Below, piece after piece: positions 26,236-35,006 of a DNA stretch of 64,000 nucleotides. A model generated the notes under the pieces. The model was given only the letters and a program-made list of their open reading frames with translations, ran no database searches and was not told the DNA's origin. The DNA is from Ferribacterium limneticum (GTDB taxonomy: Bacteria > Pseudomonadota > Gammaproteobacteria > Burkholderiales > Rhodocyclaceae): NCBI RefSeq assembly GCF_020510585.1, contig NZ_CP075190.1, positions 2,974,001 through 3,038,000 on the forward strand, in the 5' to 3' direction. A program made the position numbers and the translations under genes. Position 1 is the stretch's first letter; every line of letters begins with the position of its first letter.

Positions 26236-27369
26236 TCACTGGGACAGGTGGTAACCCCGTTTGCCGGCTGCTTTGGCCCGGTACATCGACAGGTCGGCAC
26301 AGCGGATGATTGCCTCGGGCGTACTTTCCAGCCCCATCTGGGGAAACAGGCAGATGCCGATGCTGGCGCTAATCGGGGGCATATCGGGGAGGCTGGCGAC
26401 GGGTTCCTCAATGATCCGGATCAGCTTTTCAGCCAGATGGACGGCCGCGTCGCAGGAGCCAATGTCCTGCACGAGCAGGAAGAATTCATCGCCCCCGAGG
26501 CGCGAGATGGTGTCAGTTTCACGCGTCGCAGCGACCAGGCGGCGGGCGATTTCACGCAGTACCGTGTCGCCTACTTCGTGCCCGAGCTGGTCATTCACGT
26601 TCTTGAATCCGTCTAGATCGACAAAAAATCCGGCATGTCGCTCGGAGTCGCGCCGGGCCAAGGCCAGCGCCTGACTCATCCGGTCGTCGAGCAGGTCGCG
26701 ATTGGGCAGCCCGGTCAGCCGGTCATGCAGCGAGCGCTGAAGGTGCAGGCGACGCTCCCGATCGAGCTGCAGTTCGCGCAGGAAAAGCTGGCGCCGCTGG
26801 TATTCGACCAGGTAGCCGGCGGCGCCGCCGATCAGGTTGGCCGAGACCATGAAAAAATTCTGGCTGAGCAGCATCGGATCCGGATAGGCACTCACGAAGC
26901 CGAACAGCAGGTTATAAAGCAGCAGGACGAAAACGTTGATGCCGAGCGCCTGGATAAAGCGGGCGCCGACCAGGTTGTAGGTATAGAACGTAGCCAGCAT
27001 CAGCCCGGGGTAGTAGTAGGCGCTGCTCTCGACGGGCAGGTGCCAGAGCATGGCGATCAGGCCGAGCGAAGCCGACAGCCCGACCTGGGCGAGCAGGAAC
27101 TGGTTGGCTTTCTCGAACCACGTGGTGAAGGTCAGAACGAGAACCGACAGCGGTATGGCCAGCGCCAGCATGCGGATGACCCAGACCAGCCCGAGCTGAC
27201 TGGGCGGTACGAAAAGGTGATCGAGCGCGCCATAGACAAAGTACACAAAAACGCCAACGACGATCGCCGCCCGGCCTTGTAGACGCAGGCGCGGCAAGAG
27301 CTGCCGGAGGAAGGCACGCTCGGTTTCCGGGTCATGGAAACGCAAAGTGAGCGGATGCATTCTGTTCAT
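26236..27369 (-). CDS. Membrane-bound diguanylate cyclase (GGDEF)
   Basis: A 377-residue protein with about five or six N-terminal transmembrane segments (for example AAIVVGVFVYFVYGAL and IRMLALAIPLSVLVLTF) and a C-terminal GGDEF domain. The start DRLTGLPNRDLLDDRM, the metal-binding DLDGFKNVND and an intact active site RLGGDEFF are visible, so it should make cyclic di-GMP. The start MNRMHPL (27369) is preferred over an open frame from 27465, which would add a leader lacking homology. It is divergent from the DUF599 gene. Confidence 0.88.
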   Translation of the reverse strand: MNRMHPLTLRFHDPETERAFLRQLLPRLRLQGRAAIVVGVFVYFVYGALDHLFVPPSQLGLVWVIRMLALAIPLSVLVLTFTTWFEKANQFLLAQVGLSASLGLIAMLWHLPVESSAYYYPGLMLATFYTYNLVGARFIQALGINVFVLLLYNLLFGFVSAYPDPMLLSQNFFMVSANLIGGAAGYLVEYQRRQLFLRELQLDRERRLHLQRSLHDRLTGLPNRDLLDDRMSQALALARRDSERHAGFFVDLDGFKNVNDQLGHEVGDTVLREIARRLVAATRETDTISRLGGDEFFLLVQDIGSCDAAVHLAEKLIRIIEEPVASLPDMPPISASIGICLFPQMGLESTPEAIIRCADLSMYRAKAAGKRGYHLSQ

Positions 27370-27527
27370 TGATGGAACGCCTTGAAAATGCTTCGCGTCG
27401 GCAAAATGAAACGGTTTTCGGACAATGTGGCCCGAATATGACTTTGAGCATAAATCAATGTTCATGTCGCCGACAACAAGGGTTTACACGCTGTCGCAAG
27501 CGCCATGGGCTATGGCAATATGCGCAA

Positions 27528-28214
27528 ATGCATGCCCTGCCCCACCTTTCAGTAATCGACTGGATCTCGCTGGCCATCTTCTTTGCCAGTTGGGCCGGTT
27601 ACGCCTGGTATTCCGAACACAGCCGCTGGGGGGCCGGCGGCCTGATCCACACTGCCCAGCGCTACCGTCTGGAATGGGCCTACCGCATGCTCGAGCGCGA
27701 CCTGCGGGTGGCCGACTCGACGCTGATCGGCAACCTGGTGACCAGCGTTTCCTTTTACGCCAACACCACGATCTACATCATCGCCGGCCTCGTCGCCGCC
27801 CTCGGCGCCTCGGACAAGCTGCTCAGCTTTACCTCCGAACTGCCCTTCGGCGGCGCCGGCAACCGCGAACTGCTCGAAATCAAGCTCATGCTGCTGCTCG
27901 CCTCGTTTGTCTTCGCCTATTTCAAATTCACCTGGTCGCTGCGCCAGTTCAACCTGCTGTCCATCCTCGTCGGCGCCGCACCCTTCGGCAAGACCGGCGA
28001 ACCGGGCGTCGATGCGTACGCCCGCCGCGTCGCCGGGGCCAACAACCTGGCCGGCGACGACTTCAACCGCGGCATCCGGGCCTACTACTTCGGCCTTGCC
28101 GCCTCCGGCTGGCTGCTCAACCCGGCCATCCTCGGCGCCTTTGCCGTCGTCGTGCTGGTCGTGCTCTTCCGCCGCGACTACCGTTCGCCGGCGCTGCACA
28201 TCCTGCGCGACTAA
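27528..28214 (+). CDS. DUF599 family membrane protein
   Basis: A 228-residue protein with about four transmembrane segments: VIDWISLAIFFASWAGYAWY at the N-terminus, then segments around 75-95, 120-140 and 190-215. SVSFYANTTIYIIAG, LLLASFVFAYFKFTWSLRQFN and DDFNRGIRAYYFGLAA are DUF599 blocks. The function is unknown. The frame is open upstream, but the family starts near MHALPH. The rarD start codon follows five bases after the stop. Confidence 0.8.
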   Translation: MHALPHLSVIDWISLAIFFASWAGYAWYSEHSRWGAGGLIHTAQRYRLEWAYRMLERDLRVADSTLIGNLVTSVSFYANTTIYIIAGLVAALGASDKLLSFTSELPFGGAGNRELLEIKLMLLLASFVFAYFKFTWSLRQFNLLSILVGAAPFGKTGEPGVDAYARRVAGANNLAGDDFNRGIRAYYFGLAASGWLLNPAILGAFAVVVLVVLFRRDYRSPALHILRD

Positions 28215-28219
28215 ACGCA

Positions 28220-29113
28220 GTGCAGCCCAAAAGCCAACTGGCCGGCATCGGCTTCGGCCTGCTCGCCTACGGCATCTGGGGCTTCTTTCCGCTCTTCTTC
28301 CGCCAGCTTTCGCACATTTCGCCGATGGACGTGCTGTCCAATCGCGCTGTCTGGGCATTTGTCTTCGTCGGTATCCTGCTCACCCTGCGCGGCAGTTGGG
28401 GCAAGGTGCTCGCCGTCTTCTGTACGCCGCGCCAGTTCGCCATGCTGGCGCTCGCCGCGCTGCTCGTCGGCAGCAACTGGCTGATGTTCCTGTGGGCCGT
28501 CGCCCATGAGCAGGTCGTCGCCTCCAGCCTCGGCTATTTCCTGACGCCGCTGGTCAATGTGCTGCTCGGCCTCGTCGTGCTCAAGGAAAAGCTCAACCGG
28601 CTGGAATGGATATCGGTCGGCCTCGCCGTCGCCGGCCTGGCCAACGAAGTCATTTCGCTCGGCAGCCTGCCCTGGGTTTCGCTCTTCCTCGCCGCCACTT
28701 TCGGCACCTACGGCCTGGTTCGCAAGCAGGTACCGGTCGATGCGCTGTCCGGCCTGTGGCTGGAAACCCTGGCCATGCTGCCGGTGTGCGGCATTTACGC
28801 GCTGTGGATGGCACAGAGCGGCCATATGGTTTTTGCCGCCCAAGACACGTCAACCGCCGCCTGGCTGGTCGGCGCCGGCATCATCACCGCCCTGCCGCTC
28901 ATGGCTTTCGCCGCCGCCACCCAGCGCCTCGACCTGGCCACCGTCGGCATGCTCATGTACATCAACCCGACCATGCAATTCGCGACGGCCATCTGGATTT
29001 TCGGCGAACCGCTACAGATGGCGCGACTGGTCAGTTTCGGGCTGATCTGGCTCGGGCTCGGTTTCTTCAGCCTCAGCATGTGGCAGAAGCTGCACCGGGC
29101 AGGCGCCAGCTGA
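28220..29113 (+). CDS. rarD: RarD-type EamA/DMT transporter
   Basis: A 297-residue protein with ten predicted transmembrane helices and the RarD pattern: GLLAYGIWGFFPLFFRQL, VLSNRAVWAFVFVGILLT, NWLMFLWAVAHEQVVASSLGYFLTPLVNVLLG and MLMYINPTMQFATAIWIFGEP. RarD proteins belong to the drug/metabolite transporter superfamily; the substrate is not established (chloramphenicol sensitivity gave the name). The start is a GTG at 28220, which fits the family N-terminus; the frame is open far upstream but there it overlaps the DUF599 gene. Confidence 0.88.
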   Translation: MQPKSQLAGIGFGLLAYGIWGFFPLFFRQLSHISPMDVLSNRAVWAFVFVGILLTLRGSWGKVLAVFCTPRQFAMLALAALLVGSNWLMFLWAVAHEQVVASSLGYFLTPLVNVLLGLVVLKEKLNRLEWISVGLAVAGLANEVISLGSLPWVSLFLAATFGTYGLVRKQVPVDALSGLWLETLAMLPVCGIYALWMAQSGHMVFAAQDTSTAAWLVGAGIITALPLMAFAAATQRLDLATVGMLMYINPTMQFATAIWIFGEPLQMARLVSFGLIWLGLGFFSLSMWQKLHRAGAS

Positions 29114-29120
29114 GGCCGAC

Positions 29121-29753
29121 TCAACCGGCCGGCGACGCGGCTTTGTCCTTCTTCTTGCGCTCGCCTGCCCTGCGGGCCCGCTGCATGCGCATCAGCCGCC
29201 GGTGGATTTCATCGGAATCCATCCAGAGATCAGACCCCTTCAGGATGTTGGCAATCTCCGTTTCCGTCAGGAAAGGCGAGCAGAGGCGGCTCATGACCTT
29301 CTCGAACCAGTTGCCGACCGCCAGCACTTCGGCCTGCTGTTCGTTGCCCTTGCCGGCGAAAATTCCCGAGTAAATGTGGAACATCAACTGGCAGTTGTCG
29401 TGCACCACGAGTTCGTCACCGGACAGGAAAATCAGGGCCGCCATCGAATAGGCCCGCGCCTCGAGTATGGTCACCACCCGGGCATTCGAGGCTCGCACGT
29501 TGTTGATGATCTGCAGGCCGGTATTGAAGTCACCGCCGGATGAGTTGAGGTGGATATAGACCAGATCCGTCTCGGCGGCCGAACGCAGGGTATAGAACAA
29601 CTCGGTGTAGTACTGCGGCTCATGGATGTCGCCGCACAGGTAGTACGACACCTGGCGAACCGGCAACTGCTGTTCGTAGCGGATCAACCCGCGAAACGAT
29701 GTTCCCTCTTCAGCGATCATCTCGTCGTCTCGACCGTTCGGTTCTCGGTGCAT
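29121..29753 (-). CDS. ClpP-like serine protease family protein
   Basis: A 210-residue protein of the ClpP/crotonase fold. A catalytic triad can be drawn: S103 in ARAYSMAAL, H126 in LMFHIYSG and D175 or nearby in KGSDLWMDSDEI. YIHLNSSGGDFNTGLQIINNV matches the ClpP oxyanion-side block. It differs from housekeeping ClpP in having a shorter active-site motif and a basic tail (RRAGERKKKDK), and it is not next to clpX. GAGGAGA precedes the ATG at 29753, which decides that start over 29798. The partner ATPase, if any, is unknown. Confidence 0.72.
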   Translation of the reverse strand: MHREPNGRDDEMIAEEGTSFRGLIRYEQQLPVRQVSYYLCGDIHEPQYYTELFYTLRSAAETDLVYIHLNSSGGDFNTGLQIINNVRASNARVVTILEARAYSMAALIFLSGDELVVHDNCQLMFHIYSGIFAGKGNEQQAEVLAVGNWFEKVMSRLCSPFLTETEIANILKGSDLWMDSDEIHRRLMRMQRARRAGERKKKDKAASPAG

Positions 29754-29870
29754 GATCTCTCCTCGACTGTTTCGGCTCATTATGAGCCAGTTTTTCACCT
29801 TCAGGATGGGTGACCGCGACCGGTATCATGAGGGGGTTGAATCCATCGTCCGGCACGACAGGGAGAGAAC

Positions 29871-30995
29871 ATGCGAATAGGCGTTCCCAGGGAAATCAAG
29901 AACCACGAATACCGGGTTGGTCTGACCCCGGGCAGCGTCCGGGAAATCGTCGCCCACGGCCATCAGATCATCGTCGAGAAGGGCGCCGGCCAGGCCATCG
30001 GGCTGAGCGACGAACTTTATCGGGCGGCCGGGGCCGAACTGGCCGATAGCGCTACCGAAGTCTTTGCCCAGGCCGAACTGATCGTCAAGGTCAAGGAGCC
30101 ACAAGCCGAAGAGTGTCGTCTGCTGCGCCCGGACCAGGCCGTGTTCACCTATCTGCACCTGGCACCGGATCGTCGCCAGACTGAACTGCTCATGGCCTCC
30201 GGCGTTACCGCCATTGCCTACGAAACGGTCAGCGATGCCGGCGGTCGCCTGCCCTTGCTGGCACCGATGAGCGAAGTCGCCGGCCGGATGTCGATCCAGG
30301 TCGGGGCGGCCTGCCTGGAAAAACCGAAAGGCGGCTCAGGCGTGCTGCTGGGCGGCGTGCCGGGCGTTGCGCCGGGCAAGGTCGTCATCCTCGGCGCCGG
30401 CGTGGTCGGCGCCAACGCGGCCATGATCGCCGTCGGCATGGGCGCCGAGGTGACTGTCATCAACCGCTCGCTCGACCGCCTGCGCTGGCTCGATGAACAT
30501 TTCGGCAACCGGATCAAGACCCTGCTGGCCACTGGCGAAGCCATCGAAACCAGCCTGCTCGATGCCGACCTGATCATCGGTGCCGCGCTGATTCCCGGCG
30601 CCACGACGCCGCACCTGCTCCGCCGCGAACAACTGCGCCAGCTCCGTCCCGGCTCCGTGCTGGTCGATGTCGCGATCGACCAGGGCGGTTGTTTCGAGAG
30701 CAGCCGTCCGACTACCCACGCCGAGCCGACCTACATCGTCGACGACGTCGTCCATTACTGCGTCGCCAACATGCCCGGCGCCGTGCCGCGAACCTCGACC
30801 TTCGCCCTGAACAATGCCACCCTGCCCTTCGTCCTGGCCATCGCCGACAAAGGCTGGCGGCAGGCCCTGCTCGACGACCGTCATTTGCGCGATGGCCTGA
30901 ATATCCACCAGGGAAAAGTCACCTGCCCCGCCGTCGCGGCAGCACACGGGTTTGCTGCGGTCGACCCGGAAAAGGTGCTGAAAATGAAGGGCTGA
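29871..30995 (+). CDS. ald: Alanine dehydrogenase
   Basis: A 374-residue NAD-dependent enzyme that interconverts L-alanine with pyruvate and ammonia. MRIGVPREIKNHEYRVGLTP, K75 (VKVKEPQ) and H96 (YLHLA) are the substrate-binding residues of the family. VVILGAGVVGANAAMIAVGMGAEV is the NAD-binding loop, and VDVAIDQGGCFESSRPTTH and NMPGAVPRTST are further signatures. AGGGAGAG precedes the ATG. It is divergent from the ClpP-like gene. Confidence 0.95.
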   Translation: MRIGVPREIKNHEYRVGLTPGSVREIVAHGHQIIVEKGAGQAIGLSDELYRAAGAELADSATEVFAQAELIVKVKEPQAEECRLLRPDQAVFTYLHLAPDRRQTELLMASGVTAIAYETVSDAGGRLPLLAPMSEVAGRMSIQVGAACLEKPKGGSGVLLGGVPGVAPGKVVILGAGVVGANAAMIAVGMGAEVTVINRSLDRLRWLDEHFGNRIKTLLATGEAIETSLLDADLIIGAALIPGATTPHLLRREQLRQLRPGSVLVDVAIDQGGCFESSRPTTHAEPTYIVDDVVHYCVANMPGAVPRTSTFALNNATLPFVLAIADKGWRQALLDDRHLRDGLNIHQGKVTCPAVAAAHGFAAVDPEKVLKMKG

Positions 30996-31202
30996 AACGC
31001 CAAATGGATGGCCCGGTTCCTGCTGTTCAAGGGCTGCGCCAGCATGCAACGGACGCCTGCTGAAACCTTCCGTCAGGATCGTCTCGGACAGGTTACGGTC
31101 ATTGCCGTCGAACAGGCAGCTCAAATTCGCATTTGGCACAAGTTGCACCGCAACTGAACGGCAAAGGGGATAATTCCCTGACCGGATAACCCGAGGCACC
31201 GC

Positions 31203-32492
31203 ATGTTCGAGAGCACCCTGATCATCCTGCTGCTGATCGCCGCCAGCGCCTTTTTTGCCACCTCCGAAATTGCCCTGGCCGCCGCCCGCCGGATCAAGCT
31301 CGAACAACTGGCCGGCAACGGCGATGCGCGGGCCAGGCAAGCCTTGTCGCTGCAGTCGCAACCCGGCCACTTTTTCACGACCATCCAGATCGGCCTCAAC
31401 GCCGTTGCCATCCTCGCCGGCATTCTCGGCGAAGGTGCCTACGCACCCTACTTCACCACCCTGCTCACCCCGCATTTCGCCAGTCTCGACACCGCCGGCA
31501 CGCTGGCCACGGTGTTTTCCTTCCTGCTCGTCACCTCGGTTTTCATCCTCTTCGCCGACCTCGTGCCGAAGCGCATTGCCATCGTCGCCCCCGAGCGCAT
31601 CGCGCTGCGCATCGCCGGGCCGATGACCCTGTGCATCCGCATCCTGTCGCCGCTGATCTGGGCCTTCAACGGCATTGCCAGCCGCATCCTGTCGGCGCTC
31701 GGCCTGCCGCAGAAGCGCCCGGACGACGTCACGGCCGAAGACATCGTCGCCCTTGCCCAGGCCGGGGCCGATGCCGGCGTGGTTGCCGAGCAGGAGCAGC
31801 AGATGATCGAGAACGTGCTCGAACTCGACACCCGGACGGCGCCATCGTCGATGACGCCGCGCGACGGTATCGTCTGGCTCGACGTCGACGAGGAAGAGGC
31901 CAGCCTGCGCGCCAAACTGGCGACGCATCCGCACTCGAAATACCCGGTCTGCCGCGACGAAATCGACCAGCCACTCGGCTACGTCGACGCCAAGGACCTG
32001 CTCAGCCGCATCATCGCCGGCCAGCCGCTGGCGCTCGACACGCCGCTGGTCAATCCCGCCCTGATCCTGCCCGACACGCTGACGCTGTCGGAAATCCTCG
32101 GGCATTTCCGCGCCAGCCGCGAGGACTTCGCGCTGATCATCAACGAATACGCGCTGATCGTCGGCCTGATCACCCTCAACGACCTGACCAGCACGCTGGT
32201 CGGCGACCCGCTGATCGACAGCGACGAAGCCCAGATCGTCCGCCGCGACGCCGATTCGTGGCTGATCGATGGCCTGACGCCGATAGGCGATGTCGAGACC
32301 GAACTCGACCTGCCGCCCTTCCCGGACGACAGCCAGTACGAAACGGTGGCCGGCTTCATGATGTACATGCTGCGCAAGCTGCCCAAACGCACCGACAGCG
32401 TGGTGCATGGCGGCCTCAAGTTCGAGGTCATCGACGTTGATCGCAATCGCATCGACCAACTGCTCGTCACGCGCCTGCCGCCGACCGCTTAA
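31203..32492 (+). CDS. CNNM/CorC-type transporter (DUF21-CBS-CorC_HlyC)
   Basis: A 429-residue protein: N-terminal DUF21 domain (about 1-190) with four membrane segments and ALAAARRIKLEQLA, then a CBS pair (MTPRDGIVWLDV...SKYPVCRDEIDQPLGYVDAKDLLSRI...REDFALIINEYALIVGLITLNDL) and a C-terminal CorC_HlyC domain (SWLIDGLTPIGDVETELDL). Such proteins are implicated in Mg or Co export and metal resistance; older names are hemolysin-like. The ATG at 31203 gives the usual short N-terminus. Confidence 0.88.
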   Translation: MFESTLIILLLIAASAFFATSEIALAAARRIKLEQLAGNGDARARQALSLQSQPGHFFTTIQIGLNAVAILAGILGEGAYAPYFTTLLTPHFASLDTAGTLATVFSFLLVTSVFILFADLVPKRIAIVAPERIALRIAGPMTLCIRILSPLIWAFNGIASRILSALGLPQKRPDDVTAEDIVALAQAGADAGVVAEQEQQMIENVLELDTRTAPSSMTPRDGIVWLDVDEEEASLRAKLATHPHSKYPVCRDEIDQPLGYVDAKDLLSRIIAGQPLALDTPLVNPALILPDTLTLSEILGHFRASREDFALIINEYALIVGLITLNDLTSTLVGDPLIDSDEAQIVRRDADSWLIDGLTPIGDVETELDLPPFPDDSQYETVAGFMMYMLRKLPKRTDSVVHGGLKFEVIDVDRNRIDQLLVTRLPPTA

Positions 32493-32521
32493 ATCCAGCC
32501 GCCGCAGGCGATAATCGGGCG

Positions 32522-33859
32522 ATGTCCCGTTTCCTGATCTACGTCATCGTCTTCATCGAAGGCTTCTGCTCGCTCGGCGCCGAAGTCATCGCGCTGCGCC
32601 GGCTTGTGCCGCATGTCGGCAGTTCCATCGTTGTCACGGCGCCGACCATCGGCTTTTTCCTGCTCGCGCTGGCGCTCGGTTATGCCTCGGGGGCCAAGGT
32701 CGCCGGCAATTACCTCAACATCGTCGCCCGCAATTTCCTGATCGCCGCCGCGCTGGCTGGCATCGGGCTGGCCGGCATCAGCGTCGACTGGATGTTCGCC
32801 CACCTGCAGCCCGTGCTCGTCGCCTACCTCGTCTTCATCGGCGGCGTGCTCTGCCCGCTGGCCTGGCTGCTCGGCCAGACCGTGCCGATCCTGACCAATC
32901 TCATGAAAGCCGAACGCACCGGCGAGGCGAGCGGCCTGGCGCTCTACTGGTCGACGCTCGGCTCCTTCCTCGGGTCGATCAGCCTGTCGCTGCTCGTCAT
33001 GCAATGGCTGGGCGTTTCCGCCGCCGTCTTCGCCTGCGCGCTGGGCCTGCTCATCGGCGCCCTGCTGCTCGCCCAACGCAATTTCAAATTTTGGCTTTTT
33101 TCCGGGTTGACCGTGGCATTGGCCGCTGGACTGAACCTGCAGCACGCCGTCACCGCCGACACCGCCTACGCCGAGTACGTCATCGGAGACGTCGTGCTTC
33201 CCGGGCAAAAGGATCCGCGCGCCTTCCGGGTCAATAAATCGCTCGCCTCGCTGATTGACGATTCCGACCCGCCCAACTACACGCGCTACATCAAGCACCT
33301 GCGGCAAATCCTGCTCGACGACCTCGGCTTCTTCGACAAAGACATCCTCGTCCTTGGCGCCGGCGGCTTCACACTGTCGCACCGCGAACCGCTCAACCGC
33401 TACACCTACGTCGATATCGATCCGGCCATCAAGGCCATCGCCGAAAAGCATTTCCTGCGCGAGCCGGCCCGCGGCGAGTTCATCGCCGACGATGCCCGCC
33501 GTTTCGTGGCGACCAGCGAACGTCGCTTCGACGCCGTCGTCGTCGACGTCTACAGCTCGCACACCTCGATCCCCAGCCACCTCGTCACCCGCGAGTTCTG
33601 GGCCGGCACGCGCCGTGTGCTCAAGCCGGACGGCATCCTGCTCGCCAACCTGATCCTCGACGGCAAGCTCGAAACGCCCTACGCCCGCAACCTGCTGGCC
33701 ACCATCGACAGCGTTTTCGGGCGTTGTGCCGTCGACGTGCTGCACAAAGCCAAAGCTCTGGCCAACGTCGAAGTCAGCTGCTTCGCGAGCAGCCGGCCGG
33801 GGGAAACGGGCATTTACGTCGACGAGAAAAACCGGGCCGATCTCGACCGGGCAAGGTAA
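32522..33859 (+). CDS. Membrane protein fused to spermidine-synthase-like domain
   Basis: A 445-residue protein. Residues 1-200 hold about six membrane segments starting with IYVIVFIEGFCSLGAEVIALR. Residues 215-440 form a spermidine-synthase-type methyltransferase fold with ILVLGAGGFTLS, YTYVDIDPAIKAIAEKHFL, DARRF, VVVDVYSS and IPSHLVTREFW. Family members of this two-part type are common, but their aminopropyl transfer has rarely been shown. The membrane segment at residues 187-199 is encoded by a copy of the dispersed repeat. It starts 29 bases after the CNNM gene and may be cotranscribed. Confidence 0.82.
   Translation: MSRFLIYVIVFIEGFCSLGAEVIALRRLVPHVGSSIVVTAPTIGFFLLALALGYASGAKVAGNYLNIVARNFLIAAALAGIGLAGISVDWMFAHLQPVLVAYLVFIGGVLCPLAWLLGQTVPILTNLMKAERTGEASGLALYWSTLGSFLGSISLSLLVMQWLGVSAAVFACALGLLIGALLLAQRNFKFWLFSGLTVALAAGLNLQHAVTADTAYAEYVIGDVVLPGQKDPRAFRVNKSLASLIDDSDPPNYTRYIKHLRQILLDDLGFFDKDILVLGAGGFTLSHREPLNRYTYVDIDPAIKAIAEKHFLREPARGEFIADDARRFVATSERRFDAVVVDVYSSHTSIPSHLVTREFWAGTRRVLKPDGILLANLILDGKLETPYARNLLATIDSVFGRCAVDVLHKAKALANVEVSCFASSRPGETGIYVDEKNRADLDRAR
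33081..33116 (-). repeat. Dispersed 36-bp repeat, copy 4 (inside the spermidine-synthase-like gene)
   Basis: A reverse copy beginning ATTTCAAATTTTGGC and ending GGGTTGACCGTGG. In the gene's frame it encodes NFKFWLFSGLTVA, part of a membrane helix. Copy 5 encodes a closely related peptide in the same frame. Confidence 0.8.
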
Positions 33860-33861
33860 AT

Positions 33862-34125
33862 CTACGAATCGCCAGTCGGCGCTGGCAGGGTCTTGGCCAG
33901 ATCAAGCGGCGGCACGACAGCACGCTTGCGGACGCCATTGCCATGCCAGAAAAGCAACGCCCAGATCAACGACCCCAGGGGCAGCACCACGCCGATACCG
34001 AACAAGCCAATCTTGAGCGAACGCCCCCAGGACGACTGGGCAGCGAACATCATTCCGGTTGCTTGTGGCAACCGGCGAACCCAAACAGCATAGCCGCGCA
34101 CCAATGCGCCGGCGTTTCTTATCAT
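33862..34125 (-). CDS. Small membrane protein
   Basis: An 87-residue protein with one hydrophobic segment (IGLFGIGVVLPLGSLIWALLFW, about residues 39-60) between basic ends. I do not recognise a family. It is convergent with the spermidine-synthase-like gene, with two bases between the stops. Start and reality are uncertain. Confidence 0.5.
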   Translation of the reverse strand: MIRNAGALVRGYAVWVRRLPQATGMMFAAQSSWGRSLKIGLFGIGVVLPLGSLIWALLFWHGNGVRKRAVVPPLDLAKTLPAPTGDS

Positions 34126-34245
34126 GGCGGGAAAACCCTCGTCTAATCTGGACGGGATTATGGGTGCCGCTCATTGCCGGGAGATGACCGCCGCATCTCT
34201 TTCAGGTAGTCGGCTCATCAGCCGCATGAGAAAACCGTCGCCGGC

Positions 34246-34866
34246 TTACCCCTGCCGCCGCAACGCCACATGCATCGTGATCATCGCCGGAATCCGCTTG
34301 TCGATATCCGAGCCCTTCTGGCAACCGAGCATCAAGTGCAGGAGACCGCTGGTAAAGGCCCAGGTGTCGCGGGCCGTCGCTTCCGGGTCGAGCCCCTGAC
34401 GCAAGGTGCCCTTGTCCGCTGCCTTGCGGTAGTAGCGTTCCATCTTTTCGAGAAACTCGTAAGCCGGGCGGCCGGCCTCTTCCTGGACCGCAGCGAATTC
34501 ATCGACGTATTCGCAGCGCGAAATCATGATTTCGAAGACTTCGCGCACCACCGGGCAGTCGTCGAGGACGCGGAAAAATTCCTTGAGCGAGGCTTCAATG
34601 GCGTCAAGCGGATTTTCGTAGGCTTCGGAAAAGAGCAGGGAGTCGGTCCGTTCGACCATGGGGCGGAAGACATCCTCGCGCATGGCGAAAAACAACTCGG
34701 CCTTGTCCTTGAAATGCCAGTAGATTGCGCCGCGGGTGACGCCCGCTTCCTTGGCAATTTTTTCCAGCGTCGAACGGCTGACGCCGCACTCGTGAAACAC
34801 CGTGCGCGCCGATCCAATGATGTCCTGACGGGTTTTTTCCGCGTCTTCCTTGGTTTTTCTGACCAC
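34246..34866 (-). CDS. TetR-family repressor of the efflux operon (AcrR/TtgR-like)
   Basis: A 206-residue regulator. The N-terminal helix-turn-helix is standard for TetR: TRQDIIGSARTVFHECGVSRSTLEKIAKEAGVTRGAIYWHFKDKAELF (residues 14-60 region). The C-terminal part (FSEAYENPLDAIEASLKEFF, VREVFEIMISRCEYVDEF) is like AcrR/TtgR. Its divergence from the RND operon and the AcrR-like operator at 34947-34970 between them indicate that it represses efflux and is released by a toxic ligand. Confidence 0.88.
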   Translation of the reverse strand: MVRKTKEDAEKTRQDIIGSARTVFHECGVSRSTLEKIAKEAGVTRGAIYWHFKDKAELFFAMREDVFRPMVERTDSLLFSEAYENPLDAIEASLKEFFRVLDDCPVVREVFEIMISRCEYVDEFAAVQEEAGRPAYEFLEKMERYYRKAADKGTLRQGLDPEATARDTWAFTSGLLHLMLGCQKGSDIDKRIPAMITMHVALRRQG

Positions 34867-34946
34867 TTTGTCCTCTCCCGGCCTGGCAACTTTCTGGCTT
34901 GGCCGTTGCCAATGTTAAGCCATCAACTTCGACACCGAAAATATTT

Positions 34947-34970
34947 TACATACATTCGTGTTTGTATATA
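34947..34970. promoter_or_regulatory. AcrR-like operator in the tetR-RND intergenic region
   Basis: A 24-bp imperfect palindrome, TACATACATTCGTG followed by TTTGTATATA. It matches the E. coli acrAB operator (left half TACATACATTTGTG) with one difference in the first 14 bases and keeps the dyad. It lies between the divergent repressor and efflux genes, where a TetR repressor would act on both. Confidence 0.7.
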
Positions 34971-35006
34971 ATAGCCCAAACTTTTCTAAAATTGGAGTCC
35001 TTCCCC

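Noticed and set aside
27425..28219. An N-terminal extension of RarD by 265 codons
   Set aside because: It overlaps the DUF599 gene in another frame and has an Arg/Pro-rich composition typical of a shadow frame.
31134..31147. TGGCAC followed by TTGCA upstream of the CNNM gene, like a sigma-54 promoter
   Set aside because: GG and GC are only 10 bases apart instead of 12, which sigma-54 does not tolerate, and no activator sites are nearby.
30336..32459. A 707-codon open frame on the minus strand
   Set aside because: It is antisense to ald and the CNNM transporter; both have clear family motifs, while this frame has none.
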